64,000 bases of DNA from Rhizobium sp. (lineage in GTDB: Bacteria; Pseudomonadota; Alphaproteobacteria; Rhizobiales; Rhizobiaceae), in NCBI GenBank assembly GCA_019739215.1, contig JAHHDR010000036.1, forward strand, positions 62,001 to 126,000, in the 5' to 3' direction. The notes beneath the pieces were generated by a model. The model was not told the origin of the DNA. It did no database searches and worked only from the letters and a program-made list of their open reading frames with translations. A program made the position numbers and the translations under genes. Shown here in pieces: positions 47,079 through 55,687 of the stretch; within the stretch, counting starts at the first letter, position 1; each line of letters starts with the position of its first letter.

Positions 47079-48167
47079 ATGACGAAAGCCGCCGAGATCG
47101 ACATCGTCTCCGTATCCAAGATCTATGGACAGACCACCGCCGTCCATTCGATCAGCCTGAAGATTCCCGCCGGCACCTATTGCTGCCTGCTCGGCCCGTC
47201 CGGCTGCGGCAAGACCTCGACGCTGAGGATGATCGCCGGCCACGAGACGATATCGACCGGCGATATCCGCCTCGGCAGCAAGGTCGTCACAGATCTGCCA
47301 CCGGCCCGGCGTGGCACAGCGATGATGTTCCAGTCCTATGCGCTGTTCCCGCATCTGGACCTTGTCGACAATGTCGCCTTCAGCCTGAAGATGAAGGGCG
47401 TCGACAAGGCCCAGCGTCAGGCCAAGGCGATGGAGATGCTCACGCTGATGCAGCTCGAACCCTATGCGACACGCAAGCCGGCACAGCTTTCCGGTGGCCA
47501 GCAGCAGCGGGTGGCGCTCGCCCGAGCGCTGATCACCGATCCGGAAGCCCTGCTGCTCGACGAGCCGCTCTCTGCGCTCGATCCGTTTCTCAAGATCAAG
47601 ATGCGGGCCGAGCTCAAGAAGTTGCAGACCTCGCTCGGCATTTCCTTCGTCCATGTGACGCACAGCCAGGAAGAGGCGATGGCGCTGGCCGACCTGATCG
47701 TCATCATGAATGACGGCAAGATCGAGCAGGCGGCCGATCCGCGTACGGTGTTCGAACAGCCAGCCACTGCCTTCGTTGCGCGGTTCATGGGCGATCACAA
47801 CGTGATTTCCGGCAAGGTCGGTGAGGTGACGTCGTCCGGGATCAGGCTCGATGTCGTGGGTGGCGGCAGCTTCCTGGCGACCGGCCGGCCGGGGGAACTC
47901 GGGGCGCCCGTCGATATTGCCGTACGCAACGACCGCGTGCTGATCGGCGAGGCGCCCGCGCCCGGCCTCGGCTTTACCGGCATCGTCTCCAATGTCGAGT
48001 ATCGCGGCTCCACGGTGAAACTGCTCGTCAACGGAGCCGGCATTGAGGACTTCACCGTCATACTCAGCGACACCGATTTCTACGCCCAGCCGATTACCGT
48101 CGGCCAGGCGCTGCCACTCCATTGGGGCGCAGGGGACGTCATCGTCCTCGGCCGCCTCGACAGCTGA
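47079..48167 (+). CDS. Pot-type ABC transporter ATP-binding protein
   Basis: A 362-residue ATPase of the spermidine/putrescine and 2-aminoethylphosphonate type. Walker A GPSGCGKTS, signature LSGGQQQRVALA and Walker B LLLDEPLSALD are intact, and a C-terminal TOBE-like domain follows (RNDRVLIGEAPAPG). The ATG at 47079 follows AAAGGGAG; an in-frame start at 47043 is less supported. It is the first gene of a five-gene operon. The substrate cannot be read from the ATPase. Confidence 0.87.
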   Translation: MTKAAEIDIVSVSKIYGQTTAVHSISLKIPAGTYCCLLGPSGCGKTSTLRMIAGHETISTGDIRLGSKVVTDLPPARRGTAMMFQSYALFPHLDLVDNVAFSLKMKGVDKAQRQAKAMEMLTLMQLEPYATRKPAQLSGGQQQRVALARALITDPEALLLDEPLSALDPFLKIKMRAELKKLQTSLGISFVHVTHSQEEAMALADLIVIMNDGKIEQAADPRTVFEQPATAFVARFMGDHNVISGKVGEVTSSGIRLDVVGGGSFLATGRPGELGAPVDIAVRNDRVLIGEAPAPGLGFTGIVSNVEYRGSTVKLLVNGAGIEDFTVILSDTDFYAQPITVGQALPLHWGAGDVIVLGRLDS

Positions 48168-48190
48168 CAACAACAAGGAAGGAGAACAGC

Positions 48191-49489
48191 ATGACACGCA
48201 TCAAGGAAACCAGGACGGAGAAGAAGGGCCTTACCCGCCGCTCGCTGCTCAAGACCGGCGCTGCCGCAGTCGGCGTCGCCGCCGGCACCGGCACGATCAC
48301 AGGCTTCCCGACCATCTGGGCGCAGTCCAACATCACGTTGCGCCAGTTCGGCACCGGCGTGTCGAACCTCAATGCCATTGCCGAGAAGTGCAAGGCCGAT
48401 CTCGGCATCACGCTCGAGATGACGGCGACCGATTCCGATGCCGCCGCCCAGCGGTCGGTGACCCAGCCGAATTCCTACGACATCGCCGACATCGAATACT
48501 GGATCCTCAAGAAGGTCTATCCGTCGGGCGTGATCCAGCCAATGGATACCAAGCGCCTCAAGTATTATGACAAGGTCGTCGGCCTGTTCAAGAACGGCAA
48601 GCTGCTGCCCGACAGCGTGATCGCCCAGGGCACGGCGCCGCACACGGTCGGCTATGTCGAGAGCAAGGATGCCAAGACTTTCGCCAAGGGCGAGACCGAG
48701 CTCTTCACCATGATGCCGACAATCTACAATGCCGATACGCTCGGCATTCGTCCCGACCTGGTGGGTCGCGAGATCACCACCTGGGCCGATATCATGGACC
48801 CGGCCTTCAAGGGCAAGACCTCGATCCTCAACATTCCCTCGATCGGCATCATGGATGCCGCCATGATCTGCGAAGCCATGGGCATCATCAAATATGCCGA
48901 CAAGGGCAACATGACCACGGCGGAAATCGACACGACGATCGATTTCCTGATCAAGGCTAAGCAGGACGGCCAGTTCCGCGCCTTCTGGAAGTCGTTCGAC
49001 GAGAGCGTCAACCTGATGGCCTCGGGCGAAGTCGTCATCCAGTCGATGTGGTCGCCGGCCGTCGCCGCCGTCCGCTCCAAGGGCATCGCCTGCAAATACC
49101 AGCCGCTCAAGGAAGGCTATCGCTCCTGGGGTGGCGGCCTCGGCCTCGCCAGCCACCTCGAAGGCGCGCAGCTCGATGCGGCCTACGAATACATCAACTG
49201 GTACACATCCGGTTGGGTCGGCGGCTATCTCAACCGCCAGGGCTACTACTCGGCCTGCATGGACACCGCCAAGGGCTTCATGTCCGAGGACGAGTGGGGC
49301 TACTGGATCGAGGGCAAGCCGGCCAAGGGCGATATCATGGCACCCGACGGCAAGGTCATGGAAAAGGCGGGCGCGGTGCGCGATGGCGGTTCGTTCGAGG
49401 AACGCATGGGCCGGGTGGCGTGCTGGAACTCCGTCATGGACGAGGACCGCTACATGGTGAAGCGCTGGAACGAGTTCATCGCGGCCTAA
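48191..49489 (+). CDS. Pot-type ABC transporter substrate-binding protein
   Basis: A 432-residue periplasmic receptor of the PotD/family 1 type. A Tat signal is visible (TRRSLLKTGAA followed by a hydrophobic stretch and IWAQS). Typical features include YDIADIEYWILKKVYPSG and the closing WTSGW-like YINWYTSGWVGGYL. The ATG at 48191 follows AAGGAGAA. It starts 23 bp after the ATPase. A hairpin lies between it and the permease gene. The ligand is unknown; racemase context suggests a nitrogenous compound such as a hydantoin, allantoin or amino acid derivative (inference). Confidence 0.85.
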   Translation: MTRIKETRTEKKGLTRRSLLKTGAAAVGVAAGTGTITGFPTIWAQSNITLRQFGTGVSNLNAIAEKCKADLGITLEMTATDSDAAAQRSVTQPNSYDIADIEYWILKKVYPSGVIQPMDTKRLKYYDKVVGLFKNGKLLPDSVIAQGTAPHTVGYVESKDAKTFAKGETELFTMMPTIYNADTLGIRPDLVGREITTWADIMDPAFKGKTSILNIPSIGIMDAAMICEAMGIIKYADKGNMTTAEIDTTIDFLIKAKQDGQFRAFWKSFDESVNLMASGEVVIQSMWSPAVAAVRSKGIACKYQPLKEGYRSWGGGLGLASHLEGAQLDAAYEYINWYTSGWVGGYLNRQGYYSACMDTAKGFMSEDEWGYWIEGKPAKGDIMAPDGKVMEKAGAVRDGGSFEERMGRVACWNSVMDEDRYMVKRWNEFIAA

Positions 49490-49506
49490 GTCGATCTCGA
49501 CAGATT

Positions 49507-49527
49507 CCCTCCCCCTTGCGGGGAGGG
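49507..49527 (+). terminator. Hairpin between the receptor and permease genes
   Basis: Stem CCCTCCCC/GGGGAGGG (49507-49514 with 49520-49527) and CTTGC loop, 17 bp after the receptor stop. There is no T tract. It may be a partial terminator or mRNA stabiliser. Confidence 0.5.
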
Positions 49528-49573
49528 AGACTCGCGGCACCCGCCGTGCCACTTGCCTCATCAGGAGACGACC

Positions 49574-50489
49574 ATGGCAGCCATAACAGGAACGACAGCA
49601 GTTGCCAGCGCCAGCGAGCGGAAGCGAAAGCCCGGCAGCCGTCTGGCCGAACATGCGTCCTACCTGCAGGCCACTGCCGCTGACGCTGATCCTCGGGGCT
49701 TTCCTGCTCATGCCGATCGCCATGATCGCGACCGTGAGTTTCTGGGACTATGACTTCGCCCAGATGTATCCTGATTTCGTAACCTTGAACTACGTTGAGA
49801 CGCTCGGTTCCTGGATCACCTGGAAGACTTATCTCAACACGTTGAAATTCGCCCTCATGGTCTGGGCGATCACGCTGTTCATCGGCTTCTGGGTCGCCTA
49901 TTTCCTCGCCTTCCATATCCGCACCACCGCCATGCAGATGGTGCTGTTCCTCATCTGCACCGTGCCGTTCCTGACCTCGAACATCATCCGCATGATCTCG
50001 TGGATCCCGGTGCTCGGACGGAACGGCCTGGTCAATTCGGCGCTGGTCAATGCCGGCATCGTGCCGCAGCCGATCGAGTGGCTGCTCTATTCCGATTTCG
50101 CCGTCGTGCTGGCGATGGTCCACCTCTATACGCTGTTCATGGTCACGCCGATCTTCAACACGCTGATGCGCATCGACAAGTCGCTGATCGAGGCAGCCCG
50201 CGACGCCGGCGCGTCGAGCTGGCAGATCCTGACCAACGTCATCCTGCCGCTGGCCAAGCCCGGCATGGCGATCGGGACGATCTTCGTCGTGACCCTCGTG
50301 ATGGCCGATTTCTCAACCGTGCAGGTCATGTCCGGTGGGCAGAGCGCGTCGGTGGCGCTGATGATGAAGAACCAGATGTCGCTGCTGCAATATCCCGCCG
50401 CCGCCGCCAATGCCGTGGTGCTGCTGGTCCTCGTGCTGCTGATGGTCGCGGGCATTCTGCGCATCGTCGATATCCGCAAGGAGCTCTGA
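49574..50489 (+). CDS. Pot-type ABC transporter permease 1 (frameshifted)
   Basis: A PotB-type permease of about 304 residues with six membrane helices and the EAA motif EAARDAGASSWQILTNVILPLAK. The ATG at 49574 follows AGGAGACG. The first 33 residues run in one frame (GSRLAEHASYLQAT) and the membrane part (PLTLILGAFLLMP) in the next; one extra base near 49676 explains this. The stop lies 1 bp before the next permease. Apart from this it looks complete. Confidence 0.83.
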
Positions 50490-50490
50490 A

Positions 50491-51314
50491 ATGAATTCGG
50501 AAACCCGCGGCATTGAATTCTGGATCCTCGCGCTCTTCTTCGCACTCTTCGTACTGTTTCTCTACGGACCGCTTTCGGCAATCCTGATCCTGAGCTTCCA
50601 GGGGCCGAACGGAGGCCTGACCTTTCCGCTCAACGGTGTCTCGCTCCCACTGGTTCGCCAACCTGTTCGAGACAGCAGGCGGTCGGCGATTTCGGCGGCT
50701 CGTTCCGCCGCTCCTTGCGGGCTCGGCGTCATGGTCATGCTCGTCACGGTTGCGCGTCTCCCTGCTTGGCCGGTCTCGCCTTCCGCCGCAAGTTCATCGG
50801 CGCATCGGCACTGTTCTATCTCGCGGTGGCGAGCCTGGTCGTGCCCTCGATCATCGTCTCGCTCGGGATCGGCGTGCTGTTCTCCCAGTTCGGCTTCCAG
50901 CCATCCTGGTTCACCTCGGCCTTCGGTGCGCATCTCACCTGGACGCTGCCTTTCGGCGTGCTGATCATGTTCGCCGTGTTCAACCGCTTCTCGCCGTCCT
51001 ACGAGGAAGCAGCGCGCGACCTCGGCGCCACGGCCTGGCAGACATTTTCGAATGTCGTGCTGCCGATGATTGCACCGAGCCTGATCGGCGTCGGCCTGTT
51101 CGGCTTCACGCTCAGCTATGACGAGTTCGCCCGTACGCTGATGACATCGGGCACCTACAACACGCTGCCGCTCGAAATCTACGGCATGACGACCAACGTC
51201 ACGACGCCGGTTCTCTATGCGCTCGGCACGGTGACGACGGTGTTCTCGTTCCTCGTCATTGCCGGAACTCTCGGCCTGATCGTCTATCTCAACCGGGCCC
51301 GGGCGCGCGGATGA
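50491..51314 (+). CDS. Pot-type ABC transporter permease 2 (multiply frameshifted)
   Basis: A PotC-type permease. The N-terminal helix (WILALFFALFVLFLYGPLSA) and the C-terminal half from LAGLAFRRKFIGAS through the EAA loop (EEAARDLGATAWQTFSNVVL) are normal. Between 50646 and 50769 the reading passes through all three frames. Five one-base insertions (near 50646-50648, 50673-50676, 50715-50720, 50753-50757 and 50768-50769) restore HWFANLFET, VGDFGGSFRRS, VMVMLVTVA and VSLLAGLAF. This dense cluster suggests a low-quality consensus, though a real pseudogene is possible. The stop overlaps the racemase start by 4 bp. Confidence 0.78.
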
Positions 51315-52072
51315 TCGACGACAGGACACGCATTCTGGTCGTCAATCCGAACACGACCGCCAGCATGACCGCGACGATCGCCGATGCGGCGAACCGGGTG
51401 AAGAATGCCGGCACCGAGATAACTGCCGTCACCTCTTCGATGGGGCCCGTGTCGATCGAAGGCTATTATGACGAGGTCTTTGCCGTGCCCGGCCTGCTGG
51501 TGGAACTGGCCAGGGGCGAGCAGGATGGCGCGCAGGCCGCGATCATCGCCTGTTTCGACGACACCGGACTGGACGCCGCCCGCGCGCTGGCAGGCATTCC
51601 TGTCATCGGCATTTGCGAAGCGGCTCTCTCGGCTGCCGCCTTCATCGCCCAGCGCTTCACCATCGTGACCACCATGGAGCGTTCGCGGCAGCCGGTCGAG
51701 CACCTCGTCCATCGCTATGGCATGGCCAGTCGCTGCAACGTGCGGGCGGCCGATATTCCGGTCCTGTCGCTTGAAGACCCGGCATCCAATGCCAAGACCC
51801 GGCTCCGCGACGAGATCGAGAAGGCGCTGGGCGAGGATCGCGCGGAGGCCATCGTTCTGGGCTGTGCCGGCATGGCCGATCTCGTCGACGATCTCCGGGC
51901 GGAGTTCGGGGTGCCGGTCATCGATGGCGTCGCGGCGGCGGTGAAGCAGGCCGAGATGCTGGTGGCGCTGCGGCTGACAACGGCGAAGCGCGGCGCCTAT
52001 GCAAAACCGGTCTCGAAGCGCTATGTCGGCATGCTCGACATGTTCGCGCCGGACCGGCTGCTCGCGGAGTGA
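51311..52072 (+). CDS. Aspartate/glutamate/hydantoin racemase-family protein
   Basis: A 253-residue cofactor-independent racemase-fold protein. The two catalytic Cys positions are visible in IIACFDDTGLDAAR and VLGCAGMADLVDD, and the N-terminal RILVVNPNTTASMTATI strand is typical of hydantoin and allantoin racemases. It overlaps the permease gene by 4 bp, so it is coupled to uptake. It probably isomerises the imported compound. Hydantoin, allantoin, amino acid and maleate substrates are possible within the family. Confidence 0.85.
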   Translation: MIDDRTRILVVNPNTTASMTATIADAANRVKNAGTEITAVTSSMGPVSIEGYYDEVFAVPGLLVELARGEQDGAQAAIIACFDDTGLDAARALAGIPVIGICEAALSAAAFIAQRFTIVTTMERSRQPVEHLVHRYGMASRCNVRAADIPVLSLEDPASNAKTRLRDEIEKALGEDRAEAIVLGCAGMADLVDDLRAEFGVPVIDGVAAAVKQAEMLVALRLTTAKRGAYAKPVSKRYVGMLDMFAPDRLLAE

Positions 52073-52202
52073 AGTTGGAAGCAACCACGGCCTCTTCCAT
52101 GACGATGATCTGTCGCTGCATTCCGGCTGCATGACGCTTCTCGCCAAGGATGGATTGTGGCGCTAGAGTAGTGTCGTCGATGAATGATGCCGGAGTGCTT
52201 CG

Positions 52203-52820
52203 TTGAGACTTGTCGCCCTGATCCTGTCACTCCTTGCCATGGGAAGCCTTGATGCGCTTGCGCATAGGACGGACAGGCCACGCGACCTCTCGGGCATTGC
52301 GATCACCTCGATCACCCATGGCGAGATGGCGATCATCGACCGGTATGTCGGGGATATCCTGGCGCTTGCGAGCCAGGTGAGGAACGCCGAACAGGATTTC
52401 CTGGTTTTGTCACGCTACGCGCAACTGCAATACGGAGATTGTCTGTGGGGTCTCGTGCCCACCAGCATTTCCGACGAGGAGAGCCCCTTCAACGAGTGCA
52501 GCCACGCCTATCTCGCTGCCGCGAAGGAAGTGCTGCTGAAAATGAAGCAGATGCCAGGCGTGGAGGTTGCTGCAACCGAGATCGCGTCCCGTGTCAGCTA
52601 TGAGGCCGCGCTTGAGGGGGCTGCCTTCGTCGGTTGCATCTACAGTGGCGAGGGATTCAACACCGCAGACAGGGTGCGGCCGCATTGGCACGACGTGCCG
52701 TTCCATCCGCCGACCCTGCTGTCACTTGCCGGCGCCTTCGGCTTCCTGCCGTTGCTTGCCTTTGTTGGCTCCAGAGTGCTCCGCCACAAAGATGACGAGA
52801 CGGCGCCGGCCTCGGGTTGA
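52203..52820 (+). CDS. Hypothetical exported membrane-anchored protein
   Basis: A 205-residue protein of no recognised family. It has an N-terminal signal peptide (LVALILSLLAMGSLDALA), a helical extracytoplasmic domain with three Cys residues, and a C-terminal membrane helix (about 174-191, SLAGAFGFLPLLAFVG) followed by a short charged tail. The predicted topology is periplasmic domain with cytoplasmic tail. The start is a TTG at 52203, preceded by CGGAG at 10 bp. It stands alone after the racemase operon, and its 3' end faces the J-domain gene. A 130-bp gap upstream shows no clear promoter. Confidence 0.6.
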   Translation: MRLVALILSLLAMGSLDALAHRTDRPRDLSGIAITSITHGEMAIIDRYVGDILALASQVRNAEQDFLVLSRYAQLQYGDCLWGLVPTSISDEESPFNECSHAYLAAAKEVLLKMKQMPGVEVAATEIASRVSYEAALEGAAFVGCIYSGEGFNTADRVRPHWHDVPFHPPTLLSLAGAFGFLPLLAFVGSRVLRHKDDETAPASG

Positions 52821-52835
52821 AAGCGTGCCGGTCAG

Positions 52836-53426
52836 TCAGCGAGCAGCGGGTGCGGCCGCAGGCTCCTGTGCTTCCATTTCGTAACTGTAGACGGCCAGCA
52901 TTTCGAGGGCGCGTTCGGTCGCCTTGATCTGTTTGGCCGCATCCTGGACGGCCTTGTCGATCGCCTCGATCCGGGCCCTGAGCATGTAGCCGAGTACATC
53001 GGTTCCGGGGCCGTGGTCGAGGCGGGACAGATGACGGTTGACCCGTTCGCCGTGGTTTTCCATCTCCCGCATGTGAAAGCGAGCCTTGCGGATGTCGCCA
53101 CTGAGCGTCGCCCGCATCTTCTCGAGCGGATCGAACGTGCCGGGTTCGCGCTCGTCCAGGACTATGTCGTTGACAAGTTTTTCGATCAGCATCAGGCCCT
53201 GGATGTCACGGGGATCGGCGAGTTCGGGATCGTAGCCGGTGGCGTCGAAGACCTTGCGGCGGAGCGGATCGAGCAGAAGGTCCTGCGCCTTCTGGCTTAG
53301 AACGAACGCCTCGGCGTCGCCTCCTGTATCGGGATGCGACTCCTTGGCGAGCCGGCGGAAAGCGGCCCGGATGGCGGCATCGTCGGCATCGCGCCCGAGG
53401 CCGAGTATGTCATAGGGATCGTTCAC
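52836..53426 (-). CDS. J-domain (DnaJ-like) protein
   Basis: A 196-residue protein with an N-terminal J domain (DPYDILGLGRDADDAAIRAA) that includes the HPD motif in KESHPDTGG, which is needed to stimulate Hsp70 ATPase. The remaining part is helical and Ala/Glu-rich, without the G/F or zinc regions of DnaJ itself, so it is a type III co-chaperone. It is divergent from the hsp20 gene across a 177-bp gap that holds an FNR/FixK box. Confidence 0.85.
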   Translation of the reverse strand: MNDPYDILGLGRDADDAAIRAAFRRLAKESHPDTGGDAEAFVLSQKAQDLLLDPLRRKVFDATGYDPELADPRDIQGLMLIEKLVNDIVLDEREPGTFDPLEKMRATLSGDIRKARFHMREMENHGERVNRHLSRLDHGPGTDVLGYMLRARIEAIDKAVQDAAKQIKATERALEMLAVYSYEMEAQEPAAAPAAR

Positions 53427-53484
53427 GGATTTCCTCTAGCGCCAAGCATGGTGCTTGTCCACCGGCGAGATGTGATGGCCGGTG

Positions 53485-53498
53485 TTGATCCCGATCAA
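53485..53498. promoter_or_regulatory. FNR/FixK box (perfect)
   Basis: TTGATCCCGATCAA is a perfect palindromic anaerobox (TTGAT-N4-ATCAA). It lies 105 bp before the hsp20 start and 58 bp before the divergent J-domain start, so either or both may be controlled by a Crp/Fnr-type oxygen regulator. Confidence 0.75.
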
Positions 53499-53603
53499 CG
53501 CGCACCACCTGCGGCCGGTATCCTATGGGCCTGCCGATGAAGGCAAGCGTCCCGCGCCCTGGGTGACGCGTGGCAACGCTTCAGGATCTAGAGGAGAAAG
53601 ATC

Positions 53604-54107
53604 ATGAACGAGACTGTCACCGAGCTTCCCGTCAACAAGGACAAACAGGCACCGGCGACTGGATGGGCGCCGTTCGAGTCGCTGCGAAGCGAAATCGACC
53701 GGCTGTTCGACGACTTCAATCCCTTCGGCCTTCGCCGGCCGATTGTGCAGGGCCTGAAGTCCCCTTCGTGGCCGGTCGCGCCGGCGATCGACCTCGTCGA
53801 GAAGGACGGCCAATACGAGGTTTCGGCCGAGCTTGCCGGCATGGACGAGAAGGACGTGGAGGTGAAGATCGTCGGCGGCGTGCTCACGATCCGCGGCGAG
53901 AAGACCGAGGAGATGAAGGAAGAACGGAAGGACTATCACCTGTCGGAGCGGAGCTATGGCTCGTTCCAGCGCAGCTTCCGCCTGCCTGACAATGTCGATG
54001 CCGACAAGATCGAGGCGCATTTCGCCAAGGGCGTGCTGAAGGTGACCTTGCCCAAGGCGGCGGGCGCTGCGACCGGCGAGAAGAAGATCGACATCAAGGC
54101 AGCTTAG
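53604..54107 (+). CDS. Small heat shock protein, Hsp20/alpha-crystallin family
   Basis: A 167-residue ATP-independent holdase. The alpha-crystallin domain (about 50-150) includes IDLVEKDGQYEVSAELAGMD, GVLTIRGEK and the conserved FAKGVLKVTLPK near the end. The ATG at 53604 follows AGGAGAAAG. A GC-rich hairpin follows the stop. An FNR/FixK box upstream suggests induction at low oxygen rather than only by heat; no CIRCE element was seen. Confidence 0.92.
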   Translation: MNETVTELPVNKDKQAPATGWAPFESLRSEIDRLFDDFNPFGLRRPIVQGLKSPSWPVAPAIDLVEKDGQYEVSAELAGMDEKDVEVKIVGGVLTIRGEKTEEMKEERKDYHLSERSYGSFQRSFRLPDNVDADKIEAHFAKGVLKVTLPKAAGAATGEKKIDIKAA

Positions 54108-54121
54108 GCCTCGTGGCTTCG

Positions 54122-54146
54122 GGGGCGCGCAGTTCCTGCGCGCCCC
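54122..54146. terminator. Hairpin between hsp20 and the convergent DUF6455-like gene
   Basis: An 11-bp perfect stem (54122-54132 with 54136-54146) with a TTC loop starts 15 bp after the hsp20 stop. It probably works in both directions, although no long T tract is present. Confidence 0.55.
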
Positions 54147-54193
54147 TCAGCAATCCGGTTGAAACAACGAGGCCGGCACAACCTGGTGCCGTC

Positions 54194-54616
54194 TCAAGCA
54201 GAGTGCAAGTCGGGTCGCTTTGCAATTTCCTGGAGTTCGACGGCGTTCGGGCAGAATGTGGGATAGAGGGCCGCTGCGGTGCCGTCCGCCAGGAGATGCC
54301 GACAGGAGGGTTTGTCGCCGCACGTGGCGCAGGTCACTTTCATGTCGCGCAGCATAGCCGGATAGGCGGCCTGCGCGGCGGCGGGATCCAGGTCCAGCGC
54401 CGTCATCATCGCTTGCATCTCGCCTGCGGCATGCGGGCCGGCTCGGACAAGCGCCTCCAGGCTGGCGCGGCTCAAGCCCATTTCGCCGCTCAGTTCTTCT
54501 ATGTCGCGCGCGCTCATCGCCTGCAGCGCGGCGATGTCGCGATATTTCTCGCGCTTGGTCTGCCACCAATCGCCGACTTTGGACATTTGCTCATCAAGCA
54601 GTGCTCTATAGGTCAT
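54194..54616 (-). CDS. DUF6455-like Cys-containing protein
   Basis: A 140-residue soluble protein. The N-terminal half is helical (DIEELSGEMGLSRASLEALV) and the C-terminal half contains CATCGDKPSCRHLL and FCPNA, a four-Cys pattern that could bind metal or an iron-sulfur cluster. It resembles the DUF6455 family by pattern. The ATG at 54616 has an AGGAGGATT site; an in-frame codon at 54679 lies inside an FNR-like box and is rejected. The box at 54666-54679 is 50 bp upstream of the start. Function unknown; redox or low-oxygen response is inferred. Confidence 0.75.
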   Translation of the reverse strand: MTYRALLDEQMSKVGDWWQTKREKYRDIAALQAMSARDIEELSGEMGLSRASLEALVRAGPHAAGEMQAMMTALDLDPAAAQAAYPAMLRDMKVTCATCGDKPSCRHLLADGTAAALYPTFCPNAVELQEIAKRPDLHSA

Positions 54617-54665
54617 GGCAATCCTCCTGATTTTGCACAGGATACGGCGATGCCTGGATGGATCG

Positions 54666-54679
54666 CTGATCTCGGTCAA
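54666..54679. promoter_or_regulatory. FNR/FixK-like box for the DUF6455-like gene
   Basis: CTGATCTCGGTCAA matches TTGAT-N4-ATCAA at eight of ten half-site positions and is placed 49 bp before the start at 54616. Confidence 0.5.
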
Positions 54680-54697
54680 GCATCGACTCGGTCATGG

Positions 54698-54711
54698 TTG
54701 ACTTGTGTCAA
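54698..54711. promoter_or_regulatory. FNR/FixK-like box for the universal stress protein gene
   Basis: TTGACTTGTGTCAA keeps the TTGAC-N4-GTCAA symmetry of Crp/Fnr sites and lies 60 bp before the ATG at 54772. A normal promoter with a short leader would place it near -41. Confidence 0.6.
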
Positions 54712-54771
54712 GGCGGACGGCCGAGAGGAGGTACATTCTTCTTTCAATGACATATCGGAGGAAACCGCATC

Positions 54772-55596
54772 ATGCGCCGCAACCTGTTATTTCCAGTGAC
54801 GACCTATCCGGACCCAACGGCCGACGAGGCGATCGAGAGCGGCGTGAATTTCGCAGCCCGCCACGCGTCCGATCTGACCGGGCTGATCGCGGGGATCGAG
54901 ATTCCGCATGTTTCCAATCCATGGAGCCTTCCGCTGATCGACATGCCGCGGATGGTGAAGGAGGCGGAGAATAGCAGCCGGCAGAATGGCGAGCGGCTGG
55001 GAGGCGTGCTGGAACGGCTCGCTTCCGAACGGAGCGTGACGCTGGATGTCACGCGCCTGCGTGTCGAACCTGCGGCGGTGGCGGATAAAGTCGTCGAGCA
55101 GGGCCGCCTGCACGACCTGATCGTCGCTCAGTCCGGTGAGGACCAGCGGGCGTTGAACGAGGCGGTGATCTTCGGCTGCGGCCGCCCCGTGATGCTGGTG
55201 CCACCCGCTACATGGAACGGGTCGGTGGATCATGTCGCCATTGCCTGGGATGGCGGTCGCGCCGCGGCCAGGGCGCTCGGCGACGCCTTGTGGCTGGTCG
55301 AAAGAGCTGCCCGGGTGACGATACTGTTTTCCGGCGGCGACAAGGCTGCAAGCACGCCGGCCGCCAAGCAACTGGCGGCGTCACTCGTTCGGCGCGGCGT
55401 CCAGGCGGACTTGCGGCCGGTCGATACGGCCGACCGTGGCATCGGAGACGCATTGCAGGCGGGGGCTGTTGCCGCGGGAGCCGACCTGCTGGTGATGGGT
55501 GGCTACGGACATTCCCGATTGCGTGAGTTCGTTCTCGGTGGCGCCACTGCCGCGGTGCTTTCAAGGCCGCAATTGCCGGTGCTGATCTCGCACTGA
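54772..55596 (+). CDS. Universal stress protein (UspA family, tandem)
   Basis: A 274-residue protein with two Usp-like halves. The second half has the ATP-binding pattern G-x2-G-x9-G-A-T in MGGYGHSRLREFVLGGAT. The first half lacks it. The ATG at 54772 follows CGGAGGAAACC. Double-domain Usp proteins in rhizobia are often part of oxygen-limited regulons, in line with the FNR/FixK-like box upstream. No membrane segment is predicted. Confidence 0.87.
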   Translation: MRRNLLFPVTTYPDPTADEAIESGVNFAARHASDLTGLIAGIEIPHVSNPWSLPLIDMPRMVKEAENSSRQNGERLGGVLERLASERSVTLDVTRLRVEPAAVADKVVEQGRLHDLIVAQSGEDQRALNEAVIFGCGRPVMLVPPATWNGSVDHVAIAWDGGRAAARALGDALWLVERAARVTILFSGGDKAASTPAAKQLAASLVRRGVQADLRPVDTADRGIGDALQAGAVAAGADLLVMGGYGHSRLREFVLGGATAAVLSRPQLPVLISH

Positions 55597-55687
55597 CCAT
55601 CCTGAACGCTCTTTGAAACACCTTGATCTTTCCCGGTGCGCGCCGTAGCCCATACGGCACGCTCCGGAAACATGGGAAGGTGTGGGG

